In this document: piece by piece, positions 14,700 through 26,539 of the stretch
Layout of the letters: the number at the start of each line of letters is the position of its first letter
Position numbering within the stretch: position 1 is the stretch's first letter
Source of the DNA: Neocallimastix lanati (nom. inval.)
Taxonomy: Eukaryota; Neocallimastigomycota; Neocallimastigomycetes; Neocallimastigales; Neocallimastigaceae
Direction of reading: 5' to 3'
DNA: 64,000 nt
Assembly (NCBI GenBank): GCA_016946835.1
Contig: JACVTC010000096.1
Coordinates: forward strand, 53,501 to 117,500
Notes under the pieces: generated by a model
Told to the model about the DNA's origin: nothing
Database searches by the model: none
Seen by the model: only the letters and a program-made list of their open reading frames with translations
Program-made: the position numbers and the translations under genes

Positions 14700-15230
14700 A
14701 ATATTTAAAATCATATGATTTTAAGCATATATTTGTATAAAAACCATATCATTTTACATTTATTAATATAGACTCTAGAAATTATACATATATCAACAGT
14801 ATAGTTTTTAGCATATATATAGCATAAAACCCTATTGTTTATTAAGAATTTGGAGCCTATATTAATTGATGATAAAAACAGCTATGATTATATATAAACC
14901 ATATATGTTTTGAATGTTCAATAAACCATAAAACCTTGATATTTTAATTAACAATATAGCTAAGTTGATCAATAAAGCATATAGCTTTTATAACTCATTA
15001 AACAATTTAGCTGTATGATTTATATATAAACAATATGGTTTTATCGTTAATTGAACAATATAGCTGTAATGTTTATATAAACCATATAGTTTTATCATTA
15101 ATATTAGCAATATATGCATATGTTTAATTAATTAACAACATAGCTTTCTTGAATATTAATAATAATATAAGCATATATTGCTAATATATGTATATTTATG
15201 CTATGTTTATGCTAAAACTATGAAAATATA
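14700..15230. repeat. Field of degenerate repeats with a palindromic ATAAACCATATGGTTTAT-like core
   Basis: At least eight variants of ATAAACCATAT, AACAATATAGCT and ATAGTTTTATC recur every ~45-75 bp and appear in both orientations. They look like an old satellite or terminal repeats of an eroded element. Adjoins the G+C-rich islet. Confidence 0.45.
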
Positions 15231-15467
15231 TGATTATTTATTTTATTTTAAAATTTTTAATGAATTTCAACTGAATAGAATTTTTACTATTAAATAAACT
15301 TTTTAGAATGAAAAAAAATATTATTTAATTATAATATAGGGGTAAAATGATTATGAATAAATAATAACAATGGATATTTAACAATAATAATAAACAATAA
15401 TTATAAATAATTAAATAATAAGAAGAAAGAATTATTATTATTGCTTATTTTCATCATAAATATTGTT

Positions 15468-15549
<82 letters not shown>

Positions 15550-16569
15550 AAATAAGAAAAAAAAAATAAATGACAATAATGATAATAATAATCAATAATC
15601 AATAAAAATAAAGAAGAAATAGTTATAATAATAATGATAATAATCCTCTTCATCATCAGCATTTAATAATAATAATTATAATAATAACAATAATAATGAA
15701 AATAATAATCAATAATCAATGAATTTGAAAAGAAGAAATGATGATAATCATTCTCATCATCATTATAATTTAGAATTATAAACAATAATAAAACAAATAT
15801 TATTTGTATAATATATTATAATAAAATAGATAAATAAATCAAATACTTTAATTCATATAAAATTTATATATTTCTATATATTAGAATATATAATTAATAT
15901 AATACCTATTTCTTATAAATAGATTAAATTATTTCTATTAGAAATAGAGAACTCTCTTGTAAATTTTTAGGAATTAGAATTATTATTTTAATTGTACGAA
16001 TATTATAATTTTATTAATAAAATTTACTAAACAGCCGTTGTTAAAAAACCCACTCTAACCTCTTTCATTGTGTCTAGAATTTCCTATTAATATTTACTAA
16101 TGTACCGTTACAAAAAAATTTTAAAATTTACAATATGGAATGTATTACAATAATATATTTTATAATAATTTTAATTTATATTTATTTGCATCATTATTAA
16201 TAAATATAGATATATTGATATAAATATTTATAATTTAATATATGTGTGTAAAAAAAACATTATTAACAAAAATATTAATATATTTAGTGTAAAGTGATAT
16301 TATTTTTTTTTACTATATATAAACATATACAGTAAAAAAATTTTTTTTTTTTATAGCCTGCAATTATTGTGAACTTTAATCTTTATTTATTTATTCTTAT
16401 ATAAAATACATGAATACTTTTAATTTTAATAAAAAATAAAAAAAAACATAGAATTAATAAAATAAATAAATATTATTTGTCCCATTTGAACATAATAATA
16501 AATGAAATAGTAACGTGAAATAAAATGTAAAAATCAAAAATAAGTGTATAAATAAATTCATAAAAAAGT
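15231..16569. other. AT-rich DNA with (AAT)n and (AAAT)n arrays, no gene seen
   Basis: Contains an AAT array at about 15470-15520 running into AAAT units, then AT-rich DNA with stops in all frames. Confidence 0.65.
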
Positions 16570-17560
16570 TCATAGGCAACGAACCTCACCTCCTTATGGA
16601 TTAGGGTTTGAATTGACTATCTGAAAGAAATTATGGTCTTCTCCTTCAGAGGCATTGGCCCTGCTAGCCTGTCTTACCGCATTTTCAGCGTTGACGCTCC
16701 TGGTTAATTTGCCCTTATACTTTCGGAATAGTAACCCTTGCCGAGTACTAGCCCGAGGCATAATTTCTGTAAAAGAGAGCCCGCAGATCACACCAAATAT
16801 GGTGTTTTTGAATAATCACCAGAAATGATTTGGTTCTTAAACAAAATATTCCATTCCTTTTTTATAATTTAAATCTATTATATCTGCATCCCTTCCACCA
16901 AGAAGAAAGTTATGTAATCGATACCACGTCACATATATATTTACACACTCATTAATTATTCAGAAAATTACATAAATTACCACGATTTTCACCAATTGAA
17001 CTATTCACTAAATTAGGAGTAACGATATTATAATTTTTCATTATCACTAATATTAATATTGCTATTTTCACTATCACTATTTCTACAATTATTAACAATA
17101 TTATTTCTATTGTTAATATTATTAATATTATATTCTTCGTTACTACTATCAGAATCAGAGCTTAATTCTATATTATTCATATCTGTGATAACAGTGTCTA
17201 CATTACAATTAGATATTGGACAATATTTAGAAATAATATAAAGTATTTCATAAAGAATTTCAATATACTTAAAATATTTCATTCGAAATTCACAGAAAAA
17301 GATAGCATTTAGAAAACCAATGTTCCAATCGAGGATTACTATTTTTTCTATAACAACAAGGACACCTTTTCAGGACAATCTTCTTCAATCATTTTGGCGG
17401 CTTTGACAACACGAGCATCGAATTTATATCCACATCTGGCACGAAGTACCCATCTGAAAGCCAATGCTAAATTCAGGATATTTTTATAATTTAGCTTAGG
17501 ATACTCTCTGGTTTTCTCAAAATTATTATTTTTATATGCCTTAGCTTTGATTGATTTGTA
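16570..17560 (-). pseudogene. Remnant of a LINE-type (non-LTR) retrotransposon, C-terminal part of its RT ORF
   Basis: On the - strand, about 17540-17290 reads NILNLALAFRWVLRARCGYK, then FDARVVKAAKMIEEDCPEK and, after a frame change, CPCCYRKNSNPRLEHWFSKC. That is a Cys-Cys-His-Cys cluster of the type found after the RT domain in LINE ORF2 proteins (compare CPxC...E/H-HxxxxC). Downstream, about 16930-16850 reads WYRLHNFLLGGRDAD, and 16791-16594 is an open stretch beginning MICGLSFTEIMPRASTRQG. G+C content is above that of the flanks. Several frame changes and stops and the absence of the RT catalytic domain show a 5'-truncated, dead copy. The family assignment rests on motif style, not on a search. 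Confidence 0.5.
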
Positions 17561-17572
17561 AAAAAAAAAAAA

Positions 17573-17603
<31 letters not shown>

Positions 17604-18297
17604 TAATAATATAATAAAATATATAATAAATATAATAAATATAATAAATAAAATAAATATAATAAATATTAAATTAATAATAATAAATAATAAAACAAAT
17701 AATTACATATAGTAATAAATAAAATAATTTATAATATTCCATAAAAATTTTTTTTGATAACTTTATTTTAACCACATCACTATAACACATTACCTCTTTA
17801 ATTACAATAATTACTATTTATTTTATAAGCTATTTTTTTTATATTATTATTTTATTATTTTATTATTTTATTTTTTATTTTTTATTATTTTATTTTTTTA
17901 TTTTTTATTATTTTATTTTTTATTTTTTATTTTTTTATTTTTTTTATTTTATTTTATTTTATTTTTTATTCGTTTTATTTCATTATATTATTTTAATTTT
18001 TTAAATACTATATTAATTTGTTTGTTACAAATTATACATTATATAAATAAATAATACAGCTATATATGCATAATGTTTGTATATATTATGCATAACATAA
18101 TTATATTATTAATATAATTAGTTATATACCAATTCATATATTTTATTCAATATATATTCATTATATATGATTTTATAAATATATTTTACGTATATAATTG
18201 CATCTATTTACTAATTATTTGTAGGTTTACCATTTTTATTTATTATTTATTTTATTAGTATATTTAATACTATATTTTATTTATTTTTATCTAATTT

Positions 18298-18340
<43 letters not shown>

Positions 18341-18370
18341 TAAATAATTAATAAATTATTTTATTTTTAT
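17561..18370. other. AT-rich DNA with AAT and TTTTA arrays, no gene seen
   Basis: Simple repeats at 17574-17690 and 17845-17970, then AT-rich DNA and a ~38-nt poly-T tract near 18300-18338, just beyond the 3' end of the protease gene. Confidence 0.7.
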
Positions 18371-20164
18371 TTAATTACAAATACCGAAAACAGATTGACA
18401 TCCTGACCCACAGTGTTTGCTTGAAGTGCCACAGTATCCGTATTTGGAACAACATTGGTTCTTACCACATTTTATATTTCCGGCTTCAACACCACATCCA
18501 TAATAAATATTATCAGCGGAGTAAACTAAATGTTTACCATTATTAATAAAGTAATTGTTACTATCACTGGAGAGTCCACTAATGGCATCTTTAAGAGCAA
18601 TCTTCTTTAAATATTTCAACATGGATTGGGTATTATAATTTGTGTTTGGTTGATCACTCATAATTGTTGCAGCTACACCAGCTACAATAGGAGATGATAT
18701 AGATGTTCCACTTATCTTTGAAATAAAGGTTTTGAAGTCCCGATCATTATATAAAACTTTTGCTTTATATGGAGCGTAAATATCAACGCATTCGCCGTAA
18801 TTTGAATTTGGGGCCTTTCTATAGTTATCGTTTCTCATTTCATCCATACTAGTAGCAAAATTATCAATACCACCAACACAAATAACATTCTTTGAATAAC
18901 AATACATTTTATGTGTGCTACTACTGTAAGTTAATTTTTCATTTTTATTACCAGCAGATACAACTACAACAGCTTTTTTAGAAATTTCAGCAATTAAATC
19001 TAAAATGTATTCTGATTCTAGTCGTTCTGATTTAGGATTACCATCACTCCATTGATATCCTTGAGAAATATTTACTACTGTTTTATATGGTCTTATTAAT
19101 TTACTTTTAATAGTTTCTAATACAGCAATAATATTTGAATGGGTAATATATCCATCTTCTTCTCCATTGTGATCATATAAAACACCATATACATTTGCTT
19201 TTGGAGCTACACCTGCTGTTAAACCTGCTGCAGCATCAGCAACCTTTGTTCCATGACTATTTTCATCTTCACCGAAGCAATATTTTTTTTTAGAATTATT
19301 TCTTGCTTTAGCATCTTTAACATAATAAGCACATTCAACTCTACGATTATTACCTTCAAATTCGGAGAATTCGAAATTAAATTGAGTATCTAATATAACA
19401 ATATCAATATCTTTACCTCCTGAACTTGGATAATAATAAGTATTATCATATTTATGTACTCTCTTTTCATTAAATTCACCTTGTGAAATTACTGATAAAT
19501 GTGTTGTTACATCATTTCTTACGGCTAGATTATTCCAGTTAGTTTCCCTTAACACCTCATTTTTATTGTAATCAAGTGTATGCTTTATTTTTCTATCGGG
19601 TTGACAACTAATTACTTGTGGCATGGTATCCACAGTTTCAGATATACTATTAGAAAGGTAAGCGTATAAAACAGTTTTTTCTGAAGTTGAAGAAATTTTA
19701 AAAACGTAATTTGAATTTCCGTAATCAAAAGCATATGGATCTTGTCCGTCTCTTTTTCTCAATTGAGCTGCTTCATCGTCTAATTCATCTAATTTTTTTG
19801 GATTTACATAAGAATCTTTATTTCCGACAATTAAAGTATTAATTTCATCAATAAGCCCCTCGATATACATATCATTTAATTCACGCTTCATTTTTGAATT
19901 TTCAATAGTGGTATCATTTGTTTTATAATTTTCAACAATAATTAAATAAAATTGATCTTTATTTTCGGCGGTTGGATTTTGGAATGGTTTTTGAGGTGGA
20001 CCTTGAAGTGCTTTAGGAATTGGATGAGGAATTACTTTTGGTTGTGGGTTTGATGATTTAAAACGATTTTTGTTGCCATAAATTACGTTATGATAGGCAT
20101 TGGCAACATCAAATAAATATGAGATAATACCTAATAAGAAGTATAAATTAATTTGCATTTTCAT
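18371..20164 (-). CDS. Secreted subtilisin-like serine protease with C-terminal CBM18 chitin-binding domain
   Basis: Single-exon ORF of 597 residues. Residues 1-~24 form a signal peptide (hydrophobic core LYFLLGIISYLF ending VANA). About 30-220 is a Pro- and Lys-rich propeptide region. The S8 catalytic domain follows, with Asp259 in VILDTQF, His304 in NSHGTKVAD, the oxyanion-hole Asn406 in SAGN and the nucleophile Ser488 in GTSISSP. All triad residues are present, so an active endopeptidase is likely. Residues ~554-597 hold eight cysteines in the hevein-like order (CC followed by SKYGYCG), which is the CBM18 fold binding chitin or GlcNAc oligomers. It should act outside the cell, attached to chitinous material such as the fungal wall or prey or feed residues; the substrate is unknown. 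Start: the first ATG fits a signal peptide (a second Met is at residue 3). A T-rich stretch and a giant ATT array lie just upstream of the gene. Confidence 0.92.
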   Translation of the reverse strand: MKMQINLYFLLGIISYLFDVANAYHNVIYGNKNRFKSSNPQPKVIPHPIPKALQGPPQKPFQNPTAENKDQFYLIIVENYKTNDTTIENSKMKRELNDMYIEGLIDEINTLIVGNKDSYVNPKKLDELDDEAAQLRKRDGQDPYAFDYGNSNYVFKISSTSEKTVLYAYLSNSISETVDTMPQVISCQPDRKIKHTLDYNKNEVLRETNWNNLAVRNDVTTHLSVISQGEFNEKRVHKYDNTYYYPSSGGKDIDIVILDTQFNFEFSEFEGNNRRVECAYYVKDAKARNNSKKKYCFGEDENSHGTKVADAAAGLTAGVAPKANVYGVLYDHNGEEDGYITHSNIIAVLETIKSKLIRPYKTVVNISQGYQWSDGNPKSERLESEYILDLIAEISKKAVVVVSAGNKNEKLTYSSSTHKMYCYSKNVICVGGIDNFATSMDEMRNDNYRKAPNSNYGECVDIYAPYKAKVLYNDRDFKTFISKISGTSISSPIVAGVAATIMSDQPNTNYNTQSMLKYLKKIALKDAISGLSSDSNNYFINNGKHLVYSADNIYYGCGVEAGNIKCGKNQCCSKYGYCGTSSKHCGSGCQSVFGICN

Positions 20165-20216
20165 TTTGTTATTTTTTTTATATTTATTTTTTAAAATAAA
20201 TTAGGGGTAAATATTT

Positions 20217-21164
<948 letters not shown>

Positions 21165-21173
21165 CTCCCCCTC
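21165..21173 (-). promoter_or_regulatory. copia polypurine tract
   Basis: On the - strand GAGGGGGAG directly abuts the 3' LTR. This is the expected plus-strand DNA primer site and is striking in such AT-rich DNA. Confidence 0.9.
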
Positions 21174-21184
21174 AAATAATATTT

Positions 21185-24100
21185 TTAGATAAAAATGTTG
21201 TTTGTAAATTTTTGTATCTTTGGTCCATTTGAGTCCTTGGTTAATATGTCCGCTAGCATGTTTTCAGTATCAATATATTCTAATTTTACTTTCTTCTTTG
21301 CAATATTGTCCCTGTTGAAATGATATCTTACACTTATATGCTTTAATTTTGTATTTATTTCTCCGTTCTCCATTATTTTCTTACTTGCTTGATTATCTGT
21401 ATAGATTTTAACAGTTATCCATTTGTTTAAAATTTCTTTTATTATATTTCTAATCCATAATATTTTCTTTATATTTTCGGAAGTGCTTATGTACTCTGCT
21501 TCAGCAGTAGACGTAGCAACACTTGTTTGTTTCTTGGACAACCAGCATATCGGACTTGTTCCCATAAGTATTATTCCTCCTGAGGTAGATTTTCTATCTT
21601 CCAAACAGCCGGCAAAGTCAGAGTCGGTATATGCAACAAGCTCCCCCTTTCCATTATATTCTATCTTAAATTCTTTGGTACTATTAATATATTTTAGAAT
21701 ATTTATTATTTTGTTCCAATCCGATATAGTTGGATTTTCACATTTTCTTGAAGCTTTATTTACAGCGAAAGCTATGTCAGGTCTAGTACATTTCGAAAGG
21801 TATATTAAGGAACCTATTGCGCTTTTGTAGATTGTTTTATCGAAAGGTTTATTGTTTTCTGATATTTTATTATCACCAGTACATGGTGTTTTTCTTTTCT
21901 TTGTATTATCAATATTAAATTTATATAACATATTATTTATAAAATTTTTCTGTGAAATAATATATGAATTATTTTCTTTCTTTACTTCAATTCCTAATAT
22001 GTATTCAATTGGATCACATTTAGATATTTTAAATTTTGATTTTATTTTATTTATTATTTGTTTAATGTATTCGTTTTCTCCAGCGATGACCATGTCGTCC
22101 ACGTACAAGCCGATAATGCATTTTGTTATATTATTTTTTGTACATTTGAAAATACATTGTTCGGATTTAATTTGAATGAACTCATTTTTTATTAGGAATT
22201 TTCTAATGGTATTATACCATTGTCTACCAGATTGCTTAAGGCCATACAAAGCTTTGTTGAGCTTCCAATATCCCCGCCCAAAGCGCGTATCGCCTTTAGG
22301 AATAGTAGTATAAATATCTTTATCAAGCGGAACATTAAGGTAAGCGGCCTTTATATCTAGCTGGAAAATATTCCACTTAAGAGCAGCAGAAATAGCGAAT
22401 ATTAATTTAAGACCATCAATGTTTAGAGTAGGAGAATAAGTTAATTCATAATCGATTCCCCATTTTTGTTTAAATCCACGAGCAACTAAACGAGCTTTAT
22501 ATTTATAAATATTATTATTTGAATCACGTTTAGTGTTGAAAACCCATTTTGTGGTAATGATGTTCTTGTTTTTAGGTACATTTTTAACAAAAGTCATAAT
22601 ATTATTAGAATAAAGGTTATTAAGTTCATCATTAATAGCCTCAATCCAGTTATTTTTGTCTTCACTGTTTATTGCTTCTTCATACGTATTAGGAATGTGA
22701 CAAAATATAGAAGCAATAATAATGTCGTTGATTTGGTCTAGTTTTCTACGAGAACTAATATTAGTAGGTGCAGTCTCTTTATATTTTGGACTAAGTGGTC
22801 TTTTATAGATGTTGCCATATTCTGTATTGGCTACAATGTCATCCATAATTTCATCTTTATTAAAATCAATAACACTTGATGCATCTATAAGAGATTTATG
22901 GGCATAATTTTCTTTGTTTACTATATTATTGTTGCTAAATTTATTATTTATTTCGTTATTATTAGTAAGTGAAATTTCGTCTGATTTTTGAGAAATTTGG
23001 TTGGTTGAAGAATCGGTTATTAAAGGTAAATTCTGATTAAAATTATATGGAAGAGTTATATTTTTAAGATTTTCCATTACCGTATTTTTATTATCTGAAG
23101 GAATATTATTGATATCTATTGTAGGAGTGGAGAAATTATAGTTTTTCTTCATAGAGTCGCTGGATTTTGAATTTTGTTGAATTAATTTATTATATTTCGA
23201 TAAAAAATTTTTATTAATAAAATTTTGATCATTTTTTGGTAAATTTTTGATATTCATTGATTTATTTGAATTATTAATAGATTTATGTGAATCATTATTG
23301 TTGTCATATGTTATTATTGAATTATTTGAAGATTTTTTGATATGATATGAATGTGATTTTGCTTCAGCCAATAGATTTTCTTGAAAATTTTCATCATTTT
23401 TTGAAAAATTTTTATTATTAAAATTTTTTTTCATATTATTATTATTTATTGTAAAATTCTGTAAATTTTGGCTTGATTTTTCATTATTTAAAAATATTTT
23501 ATTTTTATCAAAATTTTCAAATTCGGTTATTTTTTCTTTTCCTTTGTTCCTGCTGGAAGTTGAGGCGGCGTAAGCAGGATCTTTTTTATGTTCTGTATTA
23601 GTAGTCCTTTCATTATTAATATTTTCATTTAAAATGTTTTCTTCATTTAAGATGTTTCTTCCATTAAAATTATTTTCATTGTTCATATTATTATCTTCAT
23701 TTATATTATTATCTTCATTTATATTATTATCTTCATTTATAATATTATCTTCTGGATTCATATCTTTTCTATTGTTGTCTTTCATAAATGAGAAGTAAGA
23801 GTCTTTATAATTGCTTGTTTCGTATTTGTGTTTACTAGGCTCTTCTTCAACGAATTCTACATCGTTAGTATAATGTATTTTATTATTTTCAATATCCATG
23901 ATAATATATGAATATTTTTTATCATCAAATCCCAAGAATACGCCCTTCTTAGCATTTGGTAAAAATTTTGATTTGTGTTGTGTATCATCCCTGTAATAAC
24001 ACACACAACCAAAGGTTTTTAAATGTTTTAACTCTACCTTTTTGTTGTAAAATACTTCATTGGGTATTAAAAATTTATTTCCTGAATGGGGAATTAAGTT

Positions 24101-26464
24101 ATATATGTAGCATGCCTGTTTTATGGCGAAATTCCAAAAGTTTTCTGATAATTCTGCCCAATATAGAAGAGTTTTAGCTGAATTTCTAAGAGTTCTGTTT
24201 ATTCTTTCAGCTTTTCCATTAACTTCAGGACAACCTGGGGGAGAATAGGTTTTTTCTATTCCATTTTCTTTACAGTATTTATTAACTGTTTTATTTTTAA
24301 ATTCCTTTCCTCCATCTGATTTAAATATTTTAATATTATATTCTTCAAATTGGTTATTTAAGTACTTGAAGAATTCCACAATTAATTCGGGAGCTTCGGC
24401 TTTAGATTTTAAAGTATATATCCATACTTTTCTTGAGAATTCATCCATGAATGTAATAAAGTATTTTTTATTATTGATAGATGAATTGTATGGACCTGAA
24501 ATGTCTGAATGTATTATTTCTAATATTTTCGTAGCTTTCGGTGTTTTTCCTCCGTGTGATTTCCTTGACATTTTAGCTACTTTACATTCTATGCATTTAG
24601 GAGTTTTTATTTGGTGTAAACTTAGATATTTGTTTATGTTTTCTAGGTAATAATGACCTAGTCTTCTATGCCAAATTTCAAGGCTTTTTTCATCAACTTC
24701 GTTTAAAGCCATAATATTTTTATTCTTTTCTTCAAAGTTTTTATTAATCTTGTAAGTATTTACTAAGAATTGATTATCATTTGTAGAATAATAAGTTCCT
24801 ATATATACATTATTTGGACCCCATAAGTTAAATCTACCACGTGTATAATCATCAGTGTCAATAATGACTCTATATCCTATTTTGGCCAGTTCTATTCCAC
24901 TAATAAGATTTTTAGTTGCAGATTTTGAATATAATACCTTGTCTAGTCGTAAATATATTCCATTAATGTAACATTCGTAAGTACCATATCCTTCGAAGCT
25001 ACACATTGTCCCATTGGCACATCTTAACTTTATTTTGCAGTGAATAAAATTATTTAGCAAATTAAAATCATTAGTTATATGTTCTCCAGCACCAGTATCA
25101 TATAACCATTCACTAGTCTTATCATTTTCTTCATAATAATTGATGTTGTTTACATATAATTCCTCTTTTTTATTAGGAATTGTTATCTCCTTTGGAATAA
25201 TAGAACTATCATTCACGTATTCAATTAATCCAGAAAATTTAACCTTATTGTTAATGTTTATTTCTTCTTGTTTTTCTATCAGTGCCCTTGCGTCTTCAAA
25301 ATCAAAATTATCGTCATAACTACTGGCACTGTCTGGATCAGAAATTTTACTTATTAAATGTAAAGACTTCTTTGGATGATCATTTAATGTGGTCTTTACT
25401 TGAAGCTTTTCTTGCCTCCCTTTATTATGATTTGACTTCGTCTTCATATTATATATGCAGTTTCTGGTAGAGTGTCCTTTAACTTCACAAATGTGACAAT
25501 ATGATTTATTATTATTGTCTTTGTTACTATTATCTTTATTATTATTGTTATATTGGTTACCATTTTGCTTTCCTCTTTTCTTAGAGTTAGAGCTTTTGTT
25601 ATTATGGTTGTTGTGTTCATTTTTCTTTGAGGAATTACTAGTTCTTCTTCCTCTACTGATAAAATCTAGATCCATTGGATCATCTTTTTCAATGGTTTTG
25701 TTATCTTCCCAATTTTCTAGGTAAGATTTTGCATAAATAAAACTTTTGAGATTATTAATATATACATTAGGGTCACTATTCAAATTAATTTGAATGATAT
25801 TTTTATAATCATCCGGTAGTACGTTATAGAGATATTTTAATTTTTCCTTATCAGTGATCTCCACATGTTGTTCTTCCATATCATCGAAAGTTTCTTTCAT
25901 AAGTTCTAGCTTTTCGATGATTTGATTTCTATCTCTGGCTTTAATACTTCTTAACCTTTTAAGCCAGTATTCCATATCAGCATTTGAATTTCCATATTTT
26001 GATTTGAGTCTTTCCATTATACGGAAACCATTATTAAGTCTGCTGATTTCTCTTAAAACAGAATCATCGACATTCTTACTGATCATGAGTATCATGTCAG
26101 CATCGATCCTTTCTGCTTCCTCAACTAATCTGATATGATTAAGAGGATTACCAAAAAAGTTAGTTAGCTGAGTATTGATATCAACGTCATTGTTTCGATT
26201 AACCTCAGCATTATTGTTTCGAATAGGTGCGGCAGGAGCTTGCGGCAACATTTTGGTAATTAATTTAGTAATTACCTTGTTGATAACATCGTTGACATTG
26301 GGGTTGTAATCAAAACCTACATCATTAAGTTTTCCAACGACGTCGACTTCCATGAATTCCTTAATACCTTGACGTTTAGCGGCATTGTCAATAAGGAATT
26401 TCCACTCATTAAAGTTGGATTTTCCATGGAGGCGTTGGTCCTTAGCTAAGTTAAAGTCTTGCAT
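21185..26464 (-). CDS. Ty1/copia Gag-Pol polyprotein
   Basis: One 1759-residue ORF. Gag region 1-~300. CCHC zinc knuckle CHICEVKGHSTRNC at ~322-335. Aspartic protease WLYDTGAGEH at ~450. GAG-pre-integrase zinc motif (HRRLGHY ... CIEC) at ~590-640. Integrase core with HSDISGPY at ~650, KSDGGKEF and PEVNGKAERINRTL at ~742. Asn-rich low-complexity linker ~880-1240. RT from WVFNTKRDSNN at ~1301 with the catalytic LYVDDMVIAG at ~1450. RNase H with YTDSDFAGC at ~1607 and STAEAEYIS. All catalytic motifs are intact, so it encodes its own reverse transcription and integration. It is longer than the ~1300-1450 residues common in the family because of the linker. Gag and Pol are in one frame, so no frameshift is needed; how the Gag excess is made is not visible. 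Confidence 0.95.
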   Translation of the reverse strand: MQDFNLAKDQRLHGKSNFNEWKFLIDNAAKRQGIKEFMEVDVVGKLNDVGFDYNPNVNDVINKVITKLITKMLPQAPAAPIRNNNAEVNRNNDVDINTQLTNFFGNPLNHIRLVEEAERIDADMILMISKNVDDSVLREISRLNNGFRIMERLKSKYGNSNADMEYWLKRLRSIKARDRNQIIEKLELMKETFDDMEEQHVEITDKEKLKYLYNVLPDDYKNIIQINLNSDPNVYINNLKSFIYAKSYLENWEDNKTIEKDDPMDLDFISRGRRTSNSSKKNEHNNHNNKSSNSKKRGKQNGNQYNNNNKDNSNKDNNNKSYCHICEVKGHSTRNCIYNMKTKSNHNKGRQEKLQVKTTLNDHPKKSLHLISKISDPDSASSYDDNFDFEDARALIEKQEEININNKVKFSGLIEYVNDSSIIPKEITIPNKKEELYVNNINYYEENDKTSEWLYDTGAGEHITNDFNLLNNFIHCKIKLRCANGTMCSFEGYGTYECYINGIYLRLDKVLYSKSATKNLISGIELAKIGYRVIIDTDDYTRGRFNLWGPNNVYIGTYYSTNDNQFLVNTYKINKNFEEKNKNIMALNEVDEKSLEIWHRRLGHYYLENINKYLSLHQIKTPKCIECKVAKMSRKSHGGKTPKATKILEIIHSDISGPYNSSINNKKYFITFMDEFSRKVWIYTLKSKAEAPELIVEFFKYLNNQFEEYNIKIFKSDGGKEFKNKTVNKYCKENGIEKTYSPPGCPEVNGKAERINRTLRNSAKTLLYWAELSENFWNFAIKQACYIYNLIPHSGNKFLIPNEVFYNKKVELKHLKTFGCVCYYRDDTQHKSKFLPNAKKGVFLGFDDKKYSYIIMDIENNKIHYTNDVEFVEEEPSKHKYETSNYKDSYFSFMKDNNRKDMNPEDNIINEDNNINEDNNINEDNNMNNENNFNGRNILNEENILNENINNERTTNTEHKKDPAYAASTSSRNKGKEKITEFENFDKNKIFLNNEKSSQNLQNFTINNNNMKKNFNNKNFSKNDENFQENLLAEAKSHSYHIKKSSNNSIITYDNNNDSHKSINNSNKSMNIKNLPKNDQNFINKNFLSKYNKLIQQNSKSSDSMKKNYNFSTPTIDINNIPSDNKNTVMENLKNITLPYNFNQNLPLITDSSTNQISQKSDEISLTNNNEINNKFSNNNIVNKENYAHKSLIDASSVIDFNKDEIMDDIVANTEYGNIYKRPLSPKYKETAPTNISSRRKLDQINDIIIASIFCHIPNTYEEAINSEDKNNWIEAINDELNNLYSNNIMTFVKNVPKNKNIITTKWVFNTKRDSNNNIYKYKARLVARGFKQKWGIDYELTYSPTLNIDGLKLIFAISAALKWNIFQLDIKAAYLNVPLDKDIYTTIPKGDTRFGRGYWKLNKALYGLKQSGRQWYNTIRKFLIKNEFIQIKSEQCIFKCTKNNITKCIIGLYVDDMVIAGENEYIKQIINKIKSKFKISKCDPIEYILGIEVKKENNSYIISQKNFINNMLYKFNIDNTKKRKTPCTGDNKISENNKPFDKTIYKSAIGSLIYLSKCTRPDIAFAVNKASRKCENPTISDWNKIINILKYINSTKEFKIEYNGKGELVAYTDSDFAGCLEDRKSTSGGIILMGTSPICWLSKKQTSVATSTAEAEYISTSENIKKILWIRNIIKEILNKWITVKIYTDNQASKKIMENGEINTKLKHISVRYHFNRDNIAKKKVKLEYIDTENMLADILTKDSNGPKIQKFTNNIFI

Positions 26465-26524
26465 GATTTCGGAGCGGTGAAGCGAATTAATTAAGTACTT
26501 TTAATAATAAATAATATGAGTCAA

Positions 26525-26539
26525 CTGAGACTCTTAATC
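26525..26539 (-). promoter_or_regulatory. copia primer-binding site matching the tRNA-Lys(CUU) anticodon arm
   Basis: Directly inside the 5' LTR the + strand reads CTGAGACTCTTAATC, the anticodon stem-loop of eukaryotic tRNA-Lys(CUU) (anticodon CTT in the loop CTCTTAA). It does not match a tRNA 3' end starting TGG. The primer would therefore be a 5' tRNA fragment ending near position 40, as is known for Drosophila copia with initiator tRNA-Met. Confidence 0.8.
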
